Of a DNA stretch of 64,000 nt, positions 1 to 11,496 are shown piece after piece. The position numbers and the translations under genes were made by a program. The notes below the pieces were generated by a model. That model was not told the origin of the DNA and did not search any database. It saw only the letters and a program-made list of their open reading frames with translations. Within the stretch, counting starts at the first letter, position 1; each line of letters begins with the position of its first letter. The stretch covers positions 15,430,001-15,494,000 of the forward strand of contig CM042020.1 in the NCBI GenBank assembly GCA_023525975.1, given 5' to 3'. The stretch comes from Smallanthus sonchifolius. Lineage: Eukaryota > Streptophyta > Magnoliopsida > Asterales > Asteraceae.

Positions 1-206
1 TACCGCTTAACATGGTATGGCCCTAGCGACCAATACCGCTTAACACTGGTACAGGGAGGTTGCGTAGACCTCCTGAGCAATCGCCGTCACTCATCCTAGT
101 TGCATAACTGTTAACGAGCCACCAAGGCTCTTACTAATGGGTAGCACCCATACCAGACATCTTATACAAGTAACATCTGTCCCAAGGACCTTAACAAGCT
201 GGTACA
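1..206 (-). mobile_element. Fragment of an older LTR, split by the chromovirus at 207
   Basis: No gene is visible. The stretch has a duplicated phrase (TACCGCTTAACA, near 1 and 39) and ends in GTACA, the target duplication of the element that starts at 207. The same GTACA resumes at 13550, so this piece and 13555-14425 were contiguous before the insertion. The style resembles the other Ty3-type LTRs here. The start of this old LTR lies outside the window, and its orientation is inferred from its right end at 17212. Confidence 0.55.
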
Positions 207-3014
207 TGTCACACCCTGAAATTCCACAGCGGTTTACCCGCGGTTGTGACTGTCAAGGATCATCGGTCCTGGTCATTTTGAACGACCTCTAAATGGTTTT
301 CGAAAATACTTTCCATTTGAACATCATACAAAAATAAATAAGTAGTACAAAGTATGAAAATACAGAAAGTAAAGTGCGGAAGCAATAGTAATAGTATCAA
401 AATACAGAAGCATAAATATTTAGGTTCCCATAAACCTAAGCTTCTAATGAAAACATGAAATGAGACCCCTGAAGTGCAACCCTAGTCCATGCATGAATGT
501 TTATCGACCTGAGATAAACATGCTTAAAAGTGTTAACACAGGGTTGGTGAGTTCACAGCTTTAAGTAACAGAAAAGAAATAAAAAACAGGGTAACAGTAC
601 GCATGTATACTAGTGATTCGATTGTTGATCAGACAATAAACATTAATTATATAAACAACACCGAAACCGAAGCTCAAAGAAGGAATGCAGAAACTAGCAT
701 TTTGCCTCTTACGTGCCCAGCATGCAATGGACTAGGTCAATTATGCACCCGTTTGACTCCCAGTCAGAGTTAGCAAGTCCGGACAACCGACCTGCCCGAG
801 CCCTAGAAATATTAAGGCTATAAGGTCTATGAAAGGTAAACGTGGTTTATGTAACCACATTCATCCAAACGACTCAATGTTGAAAGGTTACATTGACGTT
901 TTTTGAAAAGGTTTGAAAAGGTTTGACCAAGGTTTGACCAAGTTCGACTAATGTTGACTAATGTTGACCAATATTTACCAATGTTGACCAAGTTTGACAC
1001 GACGACCCGTTGGTGACACATGGTGAAGACATGTACACGTAACACATAAGTAACACCTTATGACATAACACACATGTTTCAAGTAATTACATAAGTAAGT
1101 AACACATACTAAGTAACATAGTTGCATATGTTCATAACATAGATGGTAACACATAGTCTTAAGTAACTGCATAAGTAAGTAACACATACTAAGTAACATA
1201 GTTGCATACATTCATAACATAGATGGTAACACATAGTCTTAAGTAATTGCAAAAGTAAGTAACACATACAAAGTAACATAGTTGCATACATTCATAACAT
1301 AGATGGTAACACATAGTCTTAAGTAATTGTATAAGTAAGTAACACATACTAAGTAACATGGCATCCGTACATCCTTAGAACATATTCCAAACCTGTTAAC
1401 AAATAATCCACATAAATCATGCTATTGTACTAGTCATCTAGTAATACCTTTTCAACCCATTTGAACATACCACATAACATGACATTTTGGTACTATAGTT
1501 CTTAACATAACAAAGTTTCCCTTTTTGGACAATTAGGGTTTTAGTACACTTTAGGTGTCATAGCTCAAAAAAAACAAACTATACATGAATTTATACTAAT
1601 AATATGCTATTAACATGATTCTACACATACACTTTCCATTTAAAGCAAAGGTGAAGTTTCCAAACCAATAAAGTGTCCTTTATTAGCAAGGTCTTCCAAA
1701 ACGGGTCATAGCAACACTTTAAATCACATATTCTTTCAATAATCATCTAAGCATATTATAACAATGTTATTTAACCTATTTAGGACATCTATAACATACA
1801 AATGCAAAATATGTTCCAATAAAGTTTCCTTTTTAGGAAAGTGGTCCAAACGACCTCCTACACATGTATAACTTTAATAGATGTTATAGAACCATATTTG
1901 CATGCTTTTATCCATTAAAACACCATAACTCAAAATATCACAAATAAAGTTTCCTTTTATAGAAAGACGACCCTAACATAGTGTAAAACAACATTTCAAC
2001 CAAAAAAATTCATACTTCCTACCCAACCTACCAACACAAGTATGATTCAAGCTTTCAAACATATCATATGCTCATTTCTACAAAATTTCAATAAATAAAG
2101 TTTCTATAAATAGCAACGAACAATATAAGTAACAAATACGCATTTCAAACCGCAAAAAGTGCCAATATGTGTCAACAACCTTTTATTATGAAAACACTTT
2201 GTTAAAAACATTGATTATAACATTTATAACAATGAAAATTGTTTGGATGAGGGTGGTACCATACCATGGCCGAAAATGACAAAGTGAGTGGATAAACACT
2301 TACAAATTTCAAGTATGATGATGAAATGGATGTGAAACTAGTTTGAATCACCTTAGAACACCTTGGAATGGCCTTAGGAAGCTTGAAATGGATGAACAAA
2401 CTTTGAGAGGGTGGTGGCTTGGAGGTGGTAGTGGCGGCCGTAAGTAAGAGAGAGGGGAGAGGGTTTTGCAAATTAGGTTTAGGGTAAATGGTGGAGTGTG
2501 GTGTTTAAGAGAGTTTTATTTAAATGGGTCTTGGGCTTTTCTACTCTTTTAAGGCTTTTTAATACAAGATGGGCTCCTAATTGGATTAATTATTTAAAAA
2601 GCTGAATTATTTAAGCCCAAAGCATAAAACCATTATTTTTATAAAATCCAATTTAGAGTTGTTGGCACATGTCGCATATCCGCTTAAAAAACGTTAAAAT
2701 AAAAGTTGCTCTAAAAATTCTGAAAAAATTAATATAAGCATGAAATATTAAATCACAGTATTACATATAATTTTTGCACACCAAATATATGCCTAAATAT
2801 TATTTCTATAATTCACCAACGTTCGTGTGACAGGACGCGTGTGTGACCCGGTAATCCGCCCGATTACCGATGCATGTATTGAAATGAAACGAATGGACTT
2901 GCTATATGAAATATGTACTCAATTACTCTATAATTAAGTATGATGCAAGTGAAATCATGTGAATTCAGATAATAGTCGGGTATGGATATTAACCTGAATT
3001 TGTTGGGTGTCACA
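207..3014 (-). repeat. 3' LTR of the chromovirus
   Basis: 2808 bp, TGTCACACCC to GGGTGTCACA. Against the other LTR (9642-13549) it lacks a block matching about 10209-10487 (279 bp) and has no LINE insertion. The junction near 770 shows only a TA microhomology, which fits an illegitimate-recombination deletion. It contains a run of degenerate 12-bp TTGAC-type phrases near 900-1000 and an 80-bp tandem array. Confidence 0.93.
1086..1365. repeat. 80-bp tandem repeat inside the 3' LTR
   Basis: GTTGCATA recurs at 1121, 1201 and 1281, an exact 80-bp spacing. The unit contains several GTAACACATA and AAGTAACATAG phrases. A partial copy follows. The same array is present in the other LTR with the same period. 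Confidence 0.9.
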
Positions 3015-3027
3015 TAATCTCCCTGTT
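3015..3027 (-). promoter_or_regulatory. Polypurine tract of the chromovirus
   Basis: On the minus strand a purine-rich stretch AACAGGGAGATTA directly abuts the 3' LTR start (TGTGACACCC). Just upstream is the palindrome-like GAATTTCGGGACGAAATTC, a motif commonly seen before the tract in Tekay/Del-type elements and repeated in the element at 46796. It would prime plus-strand DNA synthesis. Confidence 0.8.
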
Positions 3028-3049
3028 AAAAGGAATTTCGTCCCGAAAT

Positions 3050-4200
3050 TCAGTTCGCGTCACTGGTAGTCGGTGTAGTTTTGAATAGGTGAGGGTATTT
3101 ACTCTTGAATTGATCCTCACGCTCCCAAGTGAACTCTGGTCCGCGTCTAGAATTCCAACGAACCTTAACTATGGGAATGCGGCTTTGTTTCAGTTGTTTG
3201 ACCTCACGGTCTATGATCTCGACTGGTTCCTCGACGAAGTAAAGCTGATCGTCTATTTGAATCTCCTCCAATGGTATGACCAGTGTCTCATCTGATAAGC
3301 ACTTCTTCAGATTTGACATGTGAAACACGTCATTAACGCCATTGAGGGTTTCCGGTAGGTTGAGTTTGTAAGCAACAGAACCAATCCTTTTCAGAATCTC
3401 GAAAGGTCCAATGTAACAAGGGTTCAGTTTCCCACGCTTTCCAAAACGTATTACTCCTTTCCATGGTGAGACTTTCAGTAAAACTTTGTCTCCCACTTGA
3501 AATTCTAATGGTTTGCGTCTCACGGCAGCATAACTCTTCTGTCTATCACGCGTGGCCTTTATACGTTCGCGTATTTGCATGATATTTTCGGTGGTCTCAT
3601 GAATGATTTCTGGACCAGTGAGTTGGCTATCTCCCACTTCTGTCCAGAAAATTGGCGACCTACACTTTCTTCCATAAAGTGCTTCGAATGGTGTGGCTTT
3701 GATGCTAGTGTGGCAACCGTTATTGTATGAAAACTCGACTAAACATAGATGAGCATCCCAACCGTTCCCAAAGATGATCACACAAGCTCTAAGCATGTCC
3801 TCGAGAGTCTAGATGGTCCCTTCGCTCTGACCATCTGTTTGAGGATGATATGCGGTACTCATGTCCAAACGAGTACCCAAAGCAGTCTGTAGAGATTGCC
3901 AAAATCGGGACGTGAATCGACTATCCCTATCTGAAATGATGGATATTGGCACTCCATGCCTCGAGACTACTTCCTTTAAGTAAATTCGGGTCAGTTTTTC
4001 CAACTTGTCGTTTCCTTTATAGGCAGGAAGTGTGCAGATTTTGTTAATCAGTCGACAATTACCCAGATCGTGTCATGACCGATGGATGTCCTGGGCAATA
4101 TCGTGATGAAGTCCATTGAAATCTGTTCCCACTACCACTGTGGGATCTCTGGTTGTTGGAGTAACCCTAACGGTTTCTGATACTCCACCTTGACCTTAGC
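3050..4200 (-). pseudogene. Integrase core and chromodomain (pol, 3' part), broken
   Basis: The minus-strand translation gives the DDE integrase core: MDFIT with the first Asp, IISDRDSRFTSRFW with the second Asp, and HPQTDGQSE with the Glu. The chain continues through the GPFEIL region and ends in a chromodomain-like tail (VKVRWNSRRGPEFTWERED). The catalytic triad is retained. In-frame stops interrupt it near 4024 (in the VDxLTKSAH segment) and near 3808 (after GQSEGTI). The chromodomain would direct insertion to marked chromatin in an active element. The N-terminal zinc-binding part lies at 4830-5100, beyond the inserted solo LTR. Confidence 0.9.
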
Positions 4201-4205
4201 ACAGG

Positions 4206-4829
4206 TGTTGAGACATGTTTTTGTGACTGATAATTTATCAGTATTTTGTATAGAATTGTTTGTAATAGCTAAGAGGGAGTCTGTTAGAGCATAAATTTGT
4301 ATATGTAGCAAAAATTCTAAGTGTATATGTAGCGAACAAGTTAAGTTCACCTAAGGGAATGTTTAGGCGAACTTAACAAGATAACTTAGGTTAAGTTCGC
4401 CTAAGGGAATATTTAGGCGAACTTAACAAGAAAACTTACTAAGTTCGCCTATAGAGTTATGGGCGAACTTGTTAAGTTTGCCTGCAGACTCAGTTTGCCT
4501 ATAAATAGGACATTAAGGTGTTCATTTGTAGCAAGCAATGCTAGAGTTAGCATACACAGAGAGGGAGTGATTCTCTGTGTGAAGTGAGTCACAATCCCTA
4601 GGTAGAGCAATTGGAGCTTAAACGTAGAGATGTACACTTCTTCGGTATTGTAATCTGTGATGACAAGTTCGTTATCGATTATATATATGAATCGATTCTG
4701 TTTCATCTCTGTTCTGTATTCGTGTTTATGTGTGATTCACTTCGTGCTTCCGTCTCAATGCGAATCATCGAGTAATTCATTGTGATCATGATCATCTTGC
4801 TCGTTAGAAGACGTCACAGGGGACTTTCA
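4206..4829 (+). mobile_element. Solo LTR, probably Ty1/copia, inserted in the integrase gene
   Basis: 624 bp from TGTTGAGACATG to GGGGACTTTCA, flanked by the perfect 5-bp duplication ACAGG (4201-4205 and 4830-4834). The integrase codons on the two sides (CLTC at the zinc finger, then AKVK) become adjacent and in frame if the insert and one duplication are ignored, which confirms the boundaries. It carries a TATA box (CTATAAATAGG, about 4498) in plus orientation. Between about 4330 and 4490 lie inverted phrases of the type AAGTTCGCCTAA / TTAGGCGAACTT. No internal region is present, so it is the product of LTR-LTR recombination. The copia label rests on its size and TGTTGA start and is inference. 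Confidence 0.9.
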
Positions 4830-5586
4830 ACAGGTCAAGCATTTACTGACATAGGTAGCAATTTCGTCTTTCATGTTGGGCCACCCGTAGTGCTCCTTGA
4901 GATCATCATACATATTGTCGGCACTTGGGTGAATCGAGTATCTGGACTTGTGTGCTTCGTCCATCACTAGATCCCTTAGATTCCCAAAGCTCAGTACCCA
5001 AATCCAATCCATAAAGTAACGAATGTCATCGGATTTGACCTCAAATTGTTTGTCCATACCTCGTAGGGACTCATGGCACAGGTTCACCTCTTTGATTGCT
5101 TCGAGTTGAGAGTCACGGATTTGAATGGGTAAATTTGTCTGGATAGTCAACTGCAACGCTCGCGGTTTTGGTTGTTCTTTCCTGCTCAAGGCATCAGCAA
5201 CGACGTTTTCCTTTCTAGGATGGTAACGGATGGCGCAGTCATAGTCGTTTAGCAACTCGACCCATCGACGTTGTCTCATGTTAAGTTCTTTTCTGATAAA
5301 AAATGTGCTGGAGACTCTTGTGATCCGTGAAAATGGTACACTTCATGCCGTACAAGTAGGGTGTCCATATTTTGAGTGCGAATACTACGGCTCCCAACTC
5401 TAAGTAATGGGTAGTGTAGTTTTTCTCGTGTACTTTCAGTTGTCGAGAAGCATGCGCAATGACTTTTTCCCTTTGCATCAACACAAAACCGAGTCCTTGA
5501 TGGGACGCATCATAGTACACCACGAAATCATCCGTTCCTTTCGGTAATGACAGGATAGGTGCGCTACAAAGTTTCTGTTTGAGCAA
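4830..5586 (-). pseudogene. RNase H and integrase zinc finger (pol, middle part), broken
   Basis: The 5281-5586 translation has the RNase H landmarks YYDASHQGLG, ASRQLKVHEKNY and FTDHKSLQHIF. 4830-5279 continues with QRRWVELLNDYD, ADALSRKE and the HHCC zinc-binding region of integrase (KSRYSIHP, then CLTC). A stop near 5280 separates the two stretches. RNase H degrades the RNA template of the element and the zinc finger binds LTR ends. The order is normal for a Ty3 chromovirus. Confidence 0.9.
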
Positions 5587-5613
5587 TTGAAAAGCGGTTT
5601 CTGGCTTGTGGTT

Positions 5614-7039
5614 CTATTCGTATTTCTTATCCTTGTGTGTCAGAGTAGTGAGGGGTTGGGCTATCTTAGAGAAATTTTTGATAAACCGTCGATAGTAGCC
5701 CGCAAGACCTAAGAATTGTCGCACCTCAGTCGGAGTCTTGGGTGCCTCCCAATTCTTAATCGCCTCGATCTTGGATGGGTCAACATGTATGCCTTTCTCA
5801 TTAACCACATGCCCAATGAATTGCACTTCACGAATCCAGAAGTTGCACTTCGAGAACTTGGCGTATAATTTCTCCCCTTTCAGCAATTCCATTATTAACT
5901 TCAAATGCTCCGCATGCTCCTCTTTACTTCGTGAGTAGATTAGGATATCATATATGAACACAATCACGAATTTGTCCAAGTAGGGTTTGCATACTCGGTT
6001 CATGAGATCCATGAATACCGCTGGCGCATTGGTTAACCCAAATGGCATGACTATGAACTCGTAGTGGCCGTAACGAGTTCGAAAAGCGGTCTTTGGAATG
6101 TCATCTTCCTAAATTCTTAGCTGATGGTATCCCGACCGCAGATCGATCTTTGAGTAATAGCTTGACCCTTGTAATTGGTCGAGCAGGTCATCGATCCTTG
6201 GTAGCGGATATCGGTTCTTGATCGTCACTTTGTTCAGTTCTCGATGCACATACGGAACGATCCGTCCTTCTTCTTTACAAATAAGACTGGTGCTCCCCAA
6301 GGTGAGAAGCTTGGTCTGATGAAGCCTTTGTCTAACAGTTCCTGTAATTGATTAGACAATTCCTGCATTTCCGATGGCACCAGTCGGTAAGGTGACCTTG
6401 CTATCGGAGCAGCTCCTGGTGTGAGATCGATCCAGAATTCGACTTGCCGTTGCGGTGGAAGTCCAGGCAGGTCTTCGGGAAATACCTCCGAATAGTCTCG
6501 GACGATCGGAATGTCCTCGATCTTTCTCTCTTCTGCTTTCTTTTCTGTTACGTGCGCTAAGATCGCATGGTAACCCTTTTGTAAGTACTTCCGGGCCTTT
6601 ATGCAGGTAATGATCCTCAGTGCTGCACCACTCTTATCTCCTTGAATCGCCAGTGTTTCTCCATTCGGAAGTGGAATGCGAACGATCTTCTCGTGATATA
6701 CGATCTCGGCCTGGTTCTTGGACAACCAGTCCATTCCAACGACTATATCGAAACTTCCCAGTGTTACCGGCAATAGGTCTATAGTGATGGGTGGTCAGCT
6801 AACGTCAGGAAAAAACCGTTAATTACTTGTTCTATCTCAATTAACTTACCATCCGCTAGTTCTACCGTGTACAGGTAATCTAGTGCATTCGGTGTAATAC
6901 CAAGTAATGAACTAAACTCGGTGGAAACAAAGCTTTTATCATCACACGTATCAAATAGGATAGAAGCATAACAGTTGTTTACAAGAAACGTACCAATAAC
7001 AATGTTGGGGTCTTGTCTAGCTTCGCCTGCTCCAATCAC
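5614..7039 (-). pseudogene. Protease and reverse transcriptase (pol, 5' part), broken
   Basis: The protease starts near 7039. Its active-site segment reads LFDTCDDKSF, so the Asp is kept but the usual following Gly and Ala are changed. A second protease hallmark, VVGMDWLSKN, follows near 6735. The RT begins with the PYRL and WGAPVLFVKKKDGSFRMC segments, shifts frame between about 6234 and 6300, and continues with KIDLRSGYHQLRI, MPFGLTNAPAVF and the catalytic box. The box reads VFIYDILIYS instead of the family FIDD, so one of the two essential Asp is Tyr. Stops lie near 6108 and 5613. The RT is therefore inactive on several counts. Confidence 0.92.
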
Positions 7040-7044
7040 AAACG

Positions 7045-8211
7045 CCCTGCCCCGAGCATTTGCATTTCCAGGCCTCCGGTTCTTTGGGAAGTCCTAGCGG
7101 AAATGTCCGGGATCACCGCACCTGAAACATCCGCGGTTTCCCCCGCCAGTCGGGGCTTGTTCAACTAGACGACGGTTCTGGGCCGTGTGGCCAAAACGTT
7201 TGCATTTTTTACATCGGGAGTCTTATTATGATGAAATTGACACTTATTGCATTTCAGTAGGGTTCCGGTGTACCCGCCCCTTGCTTTCTTCTCAGGCTGA
7301 TTAGCAGCAAACACCCTTGCCGGTTCCTGTTCCTTCTGAACATTCTGCACGTACGGTTTAGCAGGGGTGTTGTCCCACTTTCGCTTGTTATCAAAGACTT
7401 TCACAAAATTTTCTTTCTTGGAAAACAGTCCCTGATGGACTGCCTGATCAGTGAGATTATGAGCCAATCTCACAGCGTTGTGAAGAGCTATGGGTTCAGC
7501 AGAGGTGACCATACTCTATATCTGAGGCGCCAAACCCCAAATATATCGCTCAATCCGCTTGAATTCGGGCGTAACCATATGCGGTAATAATCCCGCAATG
7601 TCAGCACCTTCCATCTTTAAAATCCAGAACTCCTGTTCCAGCTTCTATAGTTCATTTCTGGGACAGTATTCTTCCTTAAGCATGTCCTTAAATTCTTCCC
7701 AGGGAATGGCATTGGCATTGTCCAACCCAAGAGTTTAGACATAAGAGTTCCACCAAGATAGGGCCTGACCCTCAAAAGTTCCAGCTCCGTACATGACTCG
7801 ATTTTTCGGAGTGCAATGACTCATGCTGAAAACTGACTAGATCTTCTCGATCCATCTTAGCAGTCTCACTGCTCCTTCTGCCCTAGTGAAAGTGTGAGGC
7901 TTGCAATCCATGAAGGATTTATAAGTACAGACCGTGTGTCCATTCCCAGTCCCTGTATTGACAAGGTAGATCGCATTTAAGTTCGGTTATCAGTGATAGG
8001 AAATCTTATAGCATGGAAGTATGTGTGCTGCCTCTAGGCACTGTTGTGTACCTCCGCTCTCTCCATTTCCTCCCGATCCTCCACTGGATCAACGGGTTAC
8101 TTTGTTAGCGAGCGCTTCCTCCACGTGTTGGGCGATGAGGGCTTGTATCTTGGCTGCAGTCATGGATGTTCCACTTCCTCCTGAGTTGCGGTTAGTTCTC
8201 TTGGGCGGCAT
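7045..8211 (-). pseudogene. gag-like ORF with CCHC knuckle, broken
   Basis: A start ATG at 8211 (minus) opens with MPPKRTNRNSGGSGTSMTAA, a usual opening for Tekay-type gag, and reaches a stop within about 45 codons near 8090. A later segment (7165-7512) keeps the basic C-terminal region and a CNKC zinc-knuckle start. Near 7085-7130 a second knuckle reads CFRCGDPGHFR followed by a stop and a Phe where the last Cys should be. In a working element gag forms the particle and binds RNA. The middle of the gene (7513-8090) is littered with stops. Confidence 0.8.
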
Positions 8212-8440
8212 GATTCTTTACAGACACAATGAATACAAAGGTTAGATATTGCGTAATATATGCCAACACATATGCACAAGATAACATACAACAATCAATC
8301 AACCATGCAATATAATCAAAAGATAAACACTTGATAAATAAGTTGTACGAATTACAAAGTATTTTCAGGAGCAAACACTCCTCCAAAACAAGTAAAATCT
8401 CAAAATATTGCGTGAGCACAGCCCGCTCACGATAGGCTAA

Positions 8441-9495
8441 TCAAACTAAAGGTGGAAAAGTACCACTCTGCAAGGCGGCTGAGAGCAATAGGGCACAGAG
8501 AATCATCAGAACCCTAGCGGGTTCCAGTTCCTCCCTGACCGTATTTGTCCTGAGCTCCGCTGCTACGGCTGTCGAATCCGCAAGTGATGCTCCATGCTCT
8601 GCAATAGCTGCTCTCTGATGTGCCATCACTAGCTATCTCTCGGTCTCCTCCAAGCGGCTAGATAGGGCAGTGATCCTGGATGTCTCTCTCTGCCGATCCT
8701 CCATGAGTCCCTCTACCTGCCCCTGAAGGGTCTGTAGTGAGGTCTCAGTAGTTGCGGCCCTCTCGTCTGCCTCTCTGGACCTGTCCTCTATAGCCTCGAC
8801 CCGGTCACGCATCGTCATACGTGTCTGGTCAGTCAAGTCAAGCTCATCCTTAAGGGATGAAATGTCAGCATCATGTAACTTGCTACGCGTCACAAGTATC
8901 GGTAGTACCACCCTCGTAGGCCGGAGCCAGTAGGGTGGTGGGTAGGATGGTCCAGATGACCCTCCCGTGGATGAAGTGTCTGATGGTGCAATACGGGCCC
9001 TTTTGGCCGATGGTCCAGCAATGTTAGATGATTGGACTAGTCACTTTCCCCTACGAATGTTCCTCTTCCTAGCGGTAAGCTTGCTCTTCTCTCCCCTGGG
9101 TGCAAGAAATGGTGACGGAGGCGCCGGGTCCGCCTGGCGAGGTGGTGAAGGTAGGATAGAGCAGTCATCACACGACGAGTACCCGTGTAATACTGAGTAG
9201 GGCACTAATTCGCCGAATTGCTCCCCTCATCGGCATCCCGATCGCCCCCGTGGGCTGGTACATCGTCTGCCTCCTCCTCGGGATCCTCCTTAGGATCCTC
9301 TTCGGGGTCTGTCTCCTCGACTTCCTCCTTAGAGTCCATCTCGACAAACTCCTTAAGGTCCTCCATCGGCTCCTCATCACTAGAAGAGTGTGGTGATGAC
9401 GGCGGAGTCAATGGCTCTGCGGGTGATGGTGGTGTGGCTGGATGGTACTCCTCCTCCGATTCGGAGATCACGATAGGGTCCGATGATGTAGACAT
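8441..9495 (-). pseudogene. Extra ORF upstream of gag: acidic head plus coiled coil, broken
   Basis: Between the primer site and gag is about 1 kb of former coding sequence. It opens with MSTSSDPIVISESEEEYHP (start at 9495), runs through a Ser/Pro-rich and Glu/Asp-rich stretch to about 9205, changes frame, and continues at 8633-8911 with a heptad-rich, Arg/Glu-rich segment (LTDQTRMTMRDRVEAIED) that would form a coiled coil, then 8441-8629 after a stop near 8631. It has no match to gag or pol domains. Comparable N-terminal regions are fused to gag in gene models of related elements, so it could be a gag extension or a separate protein. Confidence 0.6.
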
Positions 9496-9625
9496 CCTGT
9501 AACAAGTCAATATCCAGTAATCCAATGTACACACGTATGAAATGCATGTATGATGTGATGTGAACTATGTGAGCCTACAGTTATAGTCTAAGCATACTAA
9601 ATGTAACTTAGTTCTCTATAACCAG

Positions 9626-9638
9626 GGATCTGATACCA
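9626..9638 (-). promoter_or_regulatory. Primer binding site, initiator-Met tRNA
   Basis: The minus-strand reading TGGTATCAGATCC sits three bases inside the 5' LTR end. It matches the 3' end of plant initiator-Met tRNA (TGGTATCAGAGCC) except for one position. This fixes the orientation and marks 9642 as the inner edge of the 5' LTR. Confidence 0.88.
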
Positions 9639-10740
9639 ATCTGTCACACCCTAAAATTCCACAGCGGTTTACCCGTGAGTTGTGACTGTGAAGGATCATC
9701 AGTCCTGGTCATTTCGAACGACCTCTAAATGGTTTTTGAAAAGACTCTCCGTTTGAACGTCATACAAAAATAAATAAGTAGTACAGAGTTTGAAAATGCG
9801 GAAAGTAAAGTGCGGAAGCAAAAGTAATAATATCAAAATACATAAGCATAAATATTTAGGTTCCCATAAACCTAAGCTTCTAATGAAAACATGAAATGAG
9901 ACTCCTGAAGTGCAACCCTAGTCCATGCATGAATGTTTAGCGACCTGAGATAAACATGCTTAAAAGTGTCAACACAGGGTTGGTGAGTTCACAGGTTTAA
10001 GTAACATAAAAGAAATGAAAAACAGGGTAACAATACGCATGTATACTAGTGATTCGATTGTTGATCAGACAATAAACATTAATTATATAAGCAACACCAA
10101 AACCGAAGCTCAACGAAGGAATGCAGAAACTAGCATTTTGCCCCTTACGTGCCCAGCACGCAATGGATTAGGTCAATTATGCACCCTTTTGACTCCTAGT
10201 CAGAGTTAACGCGACTAACCCGGGTGGGGTTGTTAAACCCAATAGTACTATTCATGAATCACCTCGCTTTGTGAAATAATTAACGGTTCGACTATGAGAG
10301 GACTTTATGTGCGGGAAATTCACCCACTTATATATATTAAAGCGAAATTAAAGTAACATCATACGACTAAGAAGGAAAAAGATTTAGCATGTATCTCCCC
10401 CAAATGAAAACGTAAGTAAAATGGGGCCATGAAAACTCACCTGGGAATGAGGTGAATGAAGTATGAAAGGCAAATATAAGAATCCTAGCAAGTCCGGACA
10501 ACCGACCTACCCGAGCCCTAGAAATATTAAGGCTATAATGTCTATGAAAGGTAAACGTGGTTTATGTAACCACATTCATCCAAATGACTCAAGTTGAAAG
10601 GTTACATTGACGTTTTGAAAAGGTTTGAAAAGGTTTGACCAAGGTTTGACCAAGCTTGACTAATGTTGACTAATGTTGACCAATGTTGACCAAGTTTGAC
10701 ACGACGACCCGTTGGTGACACATGGTGAAGACATGTACAC

Positions 10741-11050
10741 GTAACACATAAGTAACACCTTATGACATAACACACATGTTTCAAGTAATTGCATAAGTAA
10801 GTAACACATACTAAGTAGCATAGTTGCATATGTTCATAACATAGATGGTAACACATAGTCTTAAGTAATTGCATAAGTAAGTAACACATACTAAGTAACA
10901 TAGTTGCATACATTCATAACATAGATGGTAACACATAGTCTTAAGTAATTGCATAAGTAAGTAACACATACAAAGTAACATAGTTGCATACGTTCATAAC
11001 ATAGATGGTAACACATAGTCTTAAGTAATTGTATAAGTAACACATACTAA
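10741..11050. repeat. 80-bp tandem repeat inside the 5' LTR
   Basis: GTTGCATA recurs at 10823, 10903 and 10983, the same 80-bp period as in the partner LTR. Copies differ from one another at a few positions, so the array predates the insertion of this element. Confidence 0.9.
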
Positions 11051-11496
11051 GTAACATGGCATTCGTACATCCTTAGAACATATTCCATACATGTTAACAA
11101 ATAATCCACATAAATCATGCTATTGTACTAGTCATCTAGTAATACCATTTCAACCCATTTGAACAAACCACATAACATGACATTTTGGTACTATAGTTCT
11201 TAACATAACAAAGTTTCCCTTTTTGGACAATTAGGGTTTTAGTACACTTTAGGTGTCATAGCTCAAACAAACAAACTACACATGAAATTATAATAATAAT
11301 ATGCTATTAACATAGTTCTACAAATACACTTTCCATTTAAAGCAAACGTGAAGTTTTCAAACCAATAAAGTTTCCTTTATTAGCAAGGTCTTCCAAAACG
11401 GGTCATAGCAACACTTTAAATCACATATTCTTTCAATAATCATCTAAACATATTATAACAATGTTATTTAACCTATTTAGGACATCTATAACATAC

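Noticed and set aside
4282..4832. Alternative solo LTR starting TGTTAGAGC and ending CAACA
   Set aside because: Flanks do not duplicate. The borders 4206-4829 give a perfect ACAGG duplication and join the integrase codons in frame.
9218..9502. Plus-strand Ser-rich open frame
   Set aside because: It is the mirror of the acidic Ser/Pro-rich head of the pre-gag ORF on the minus strand.
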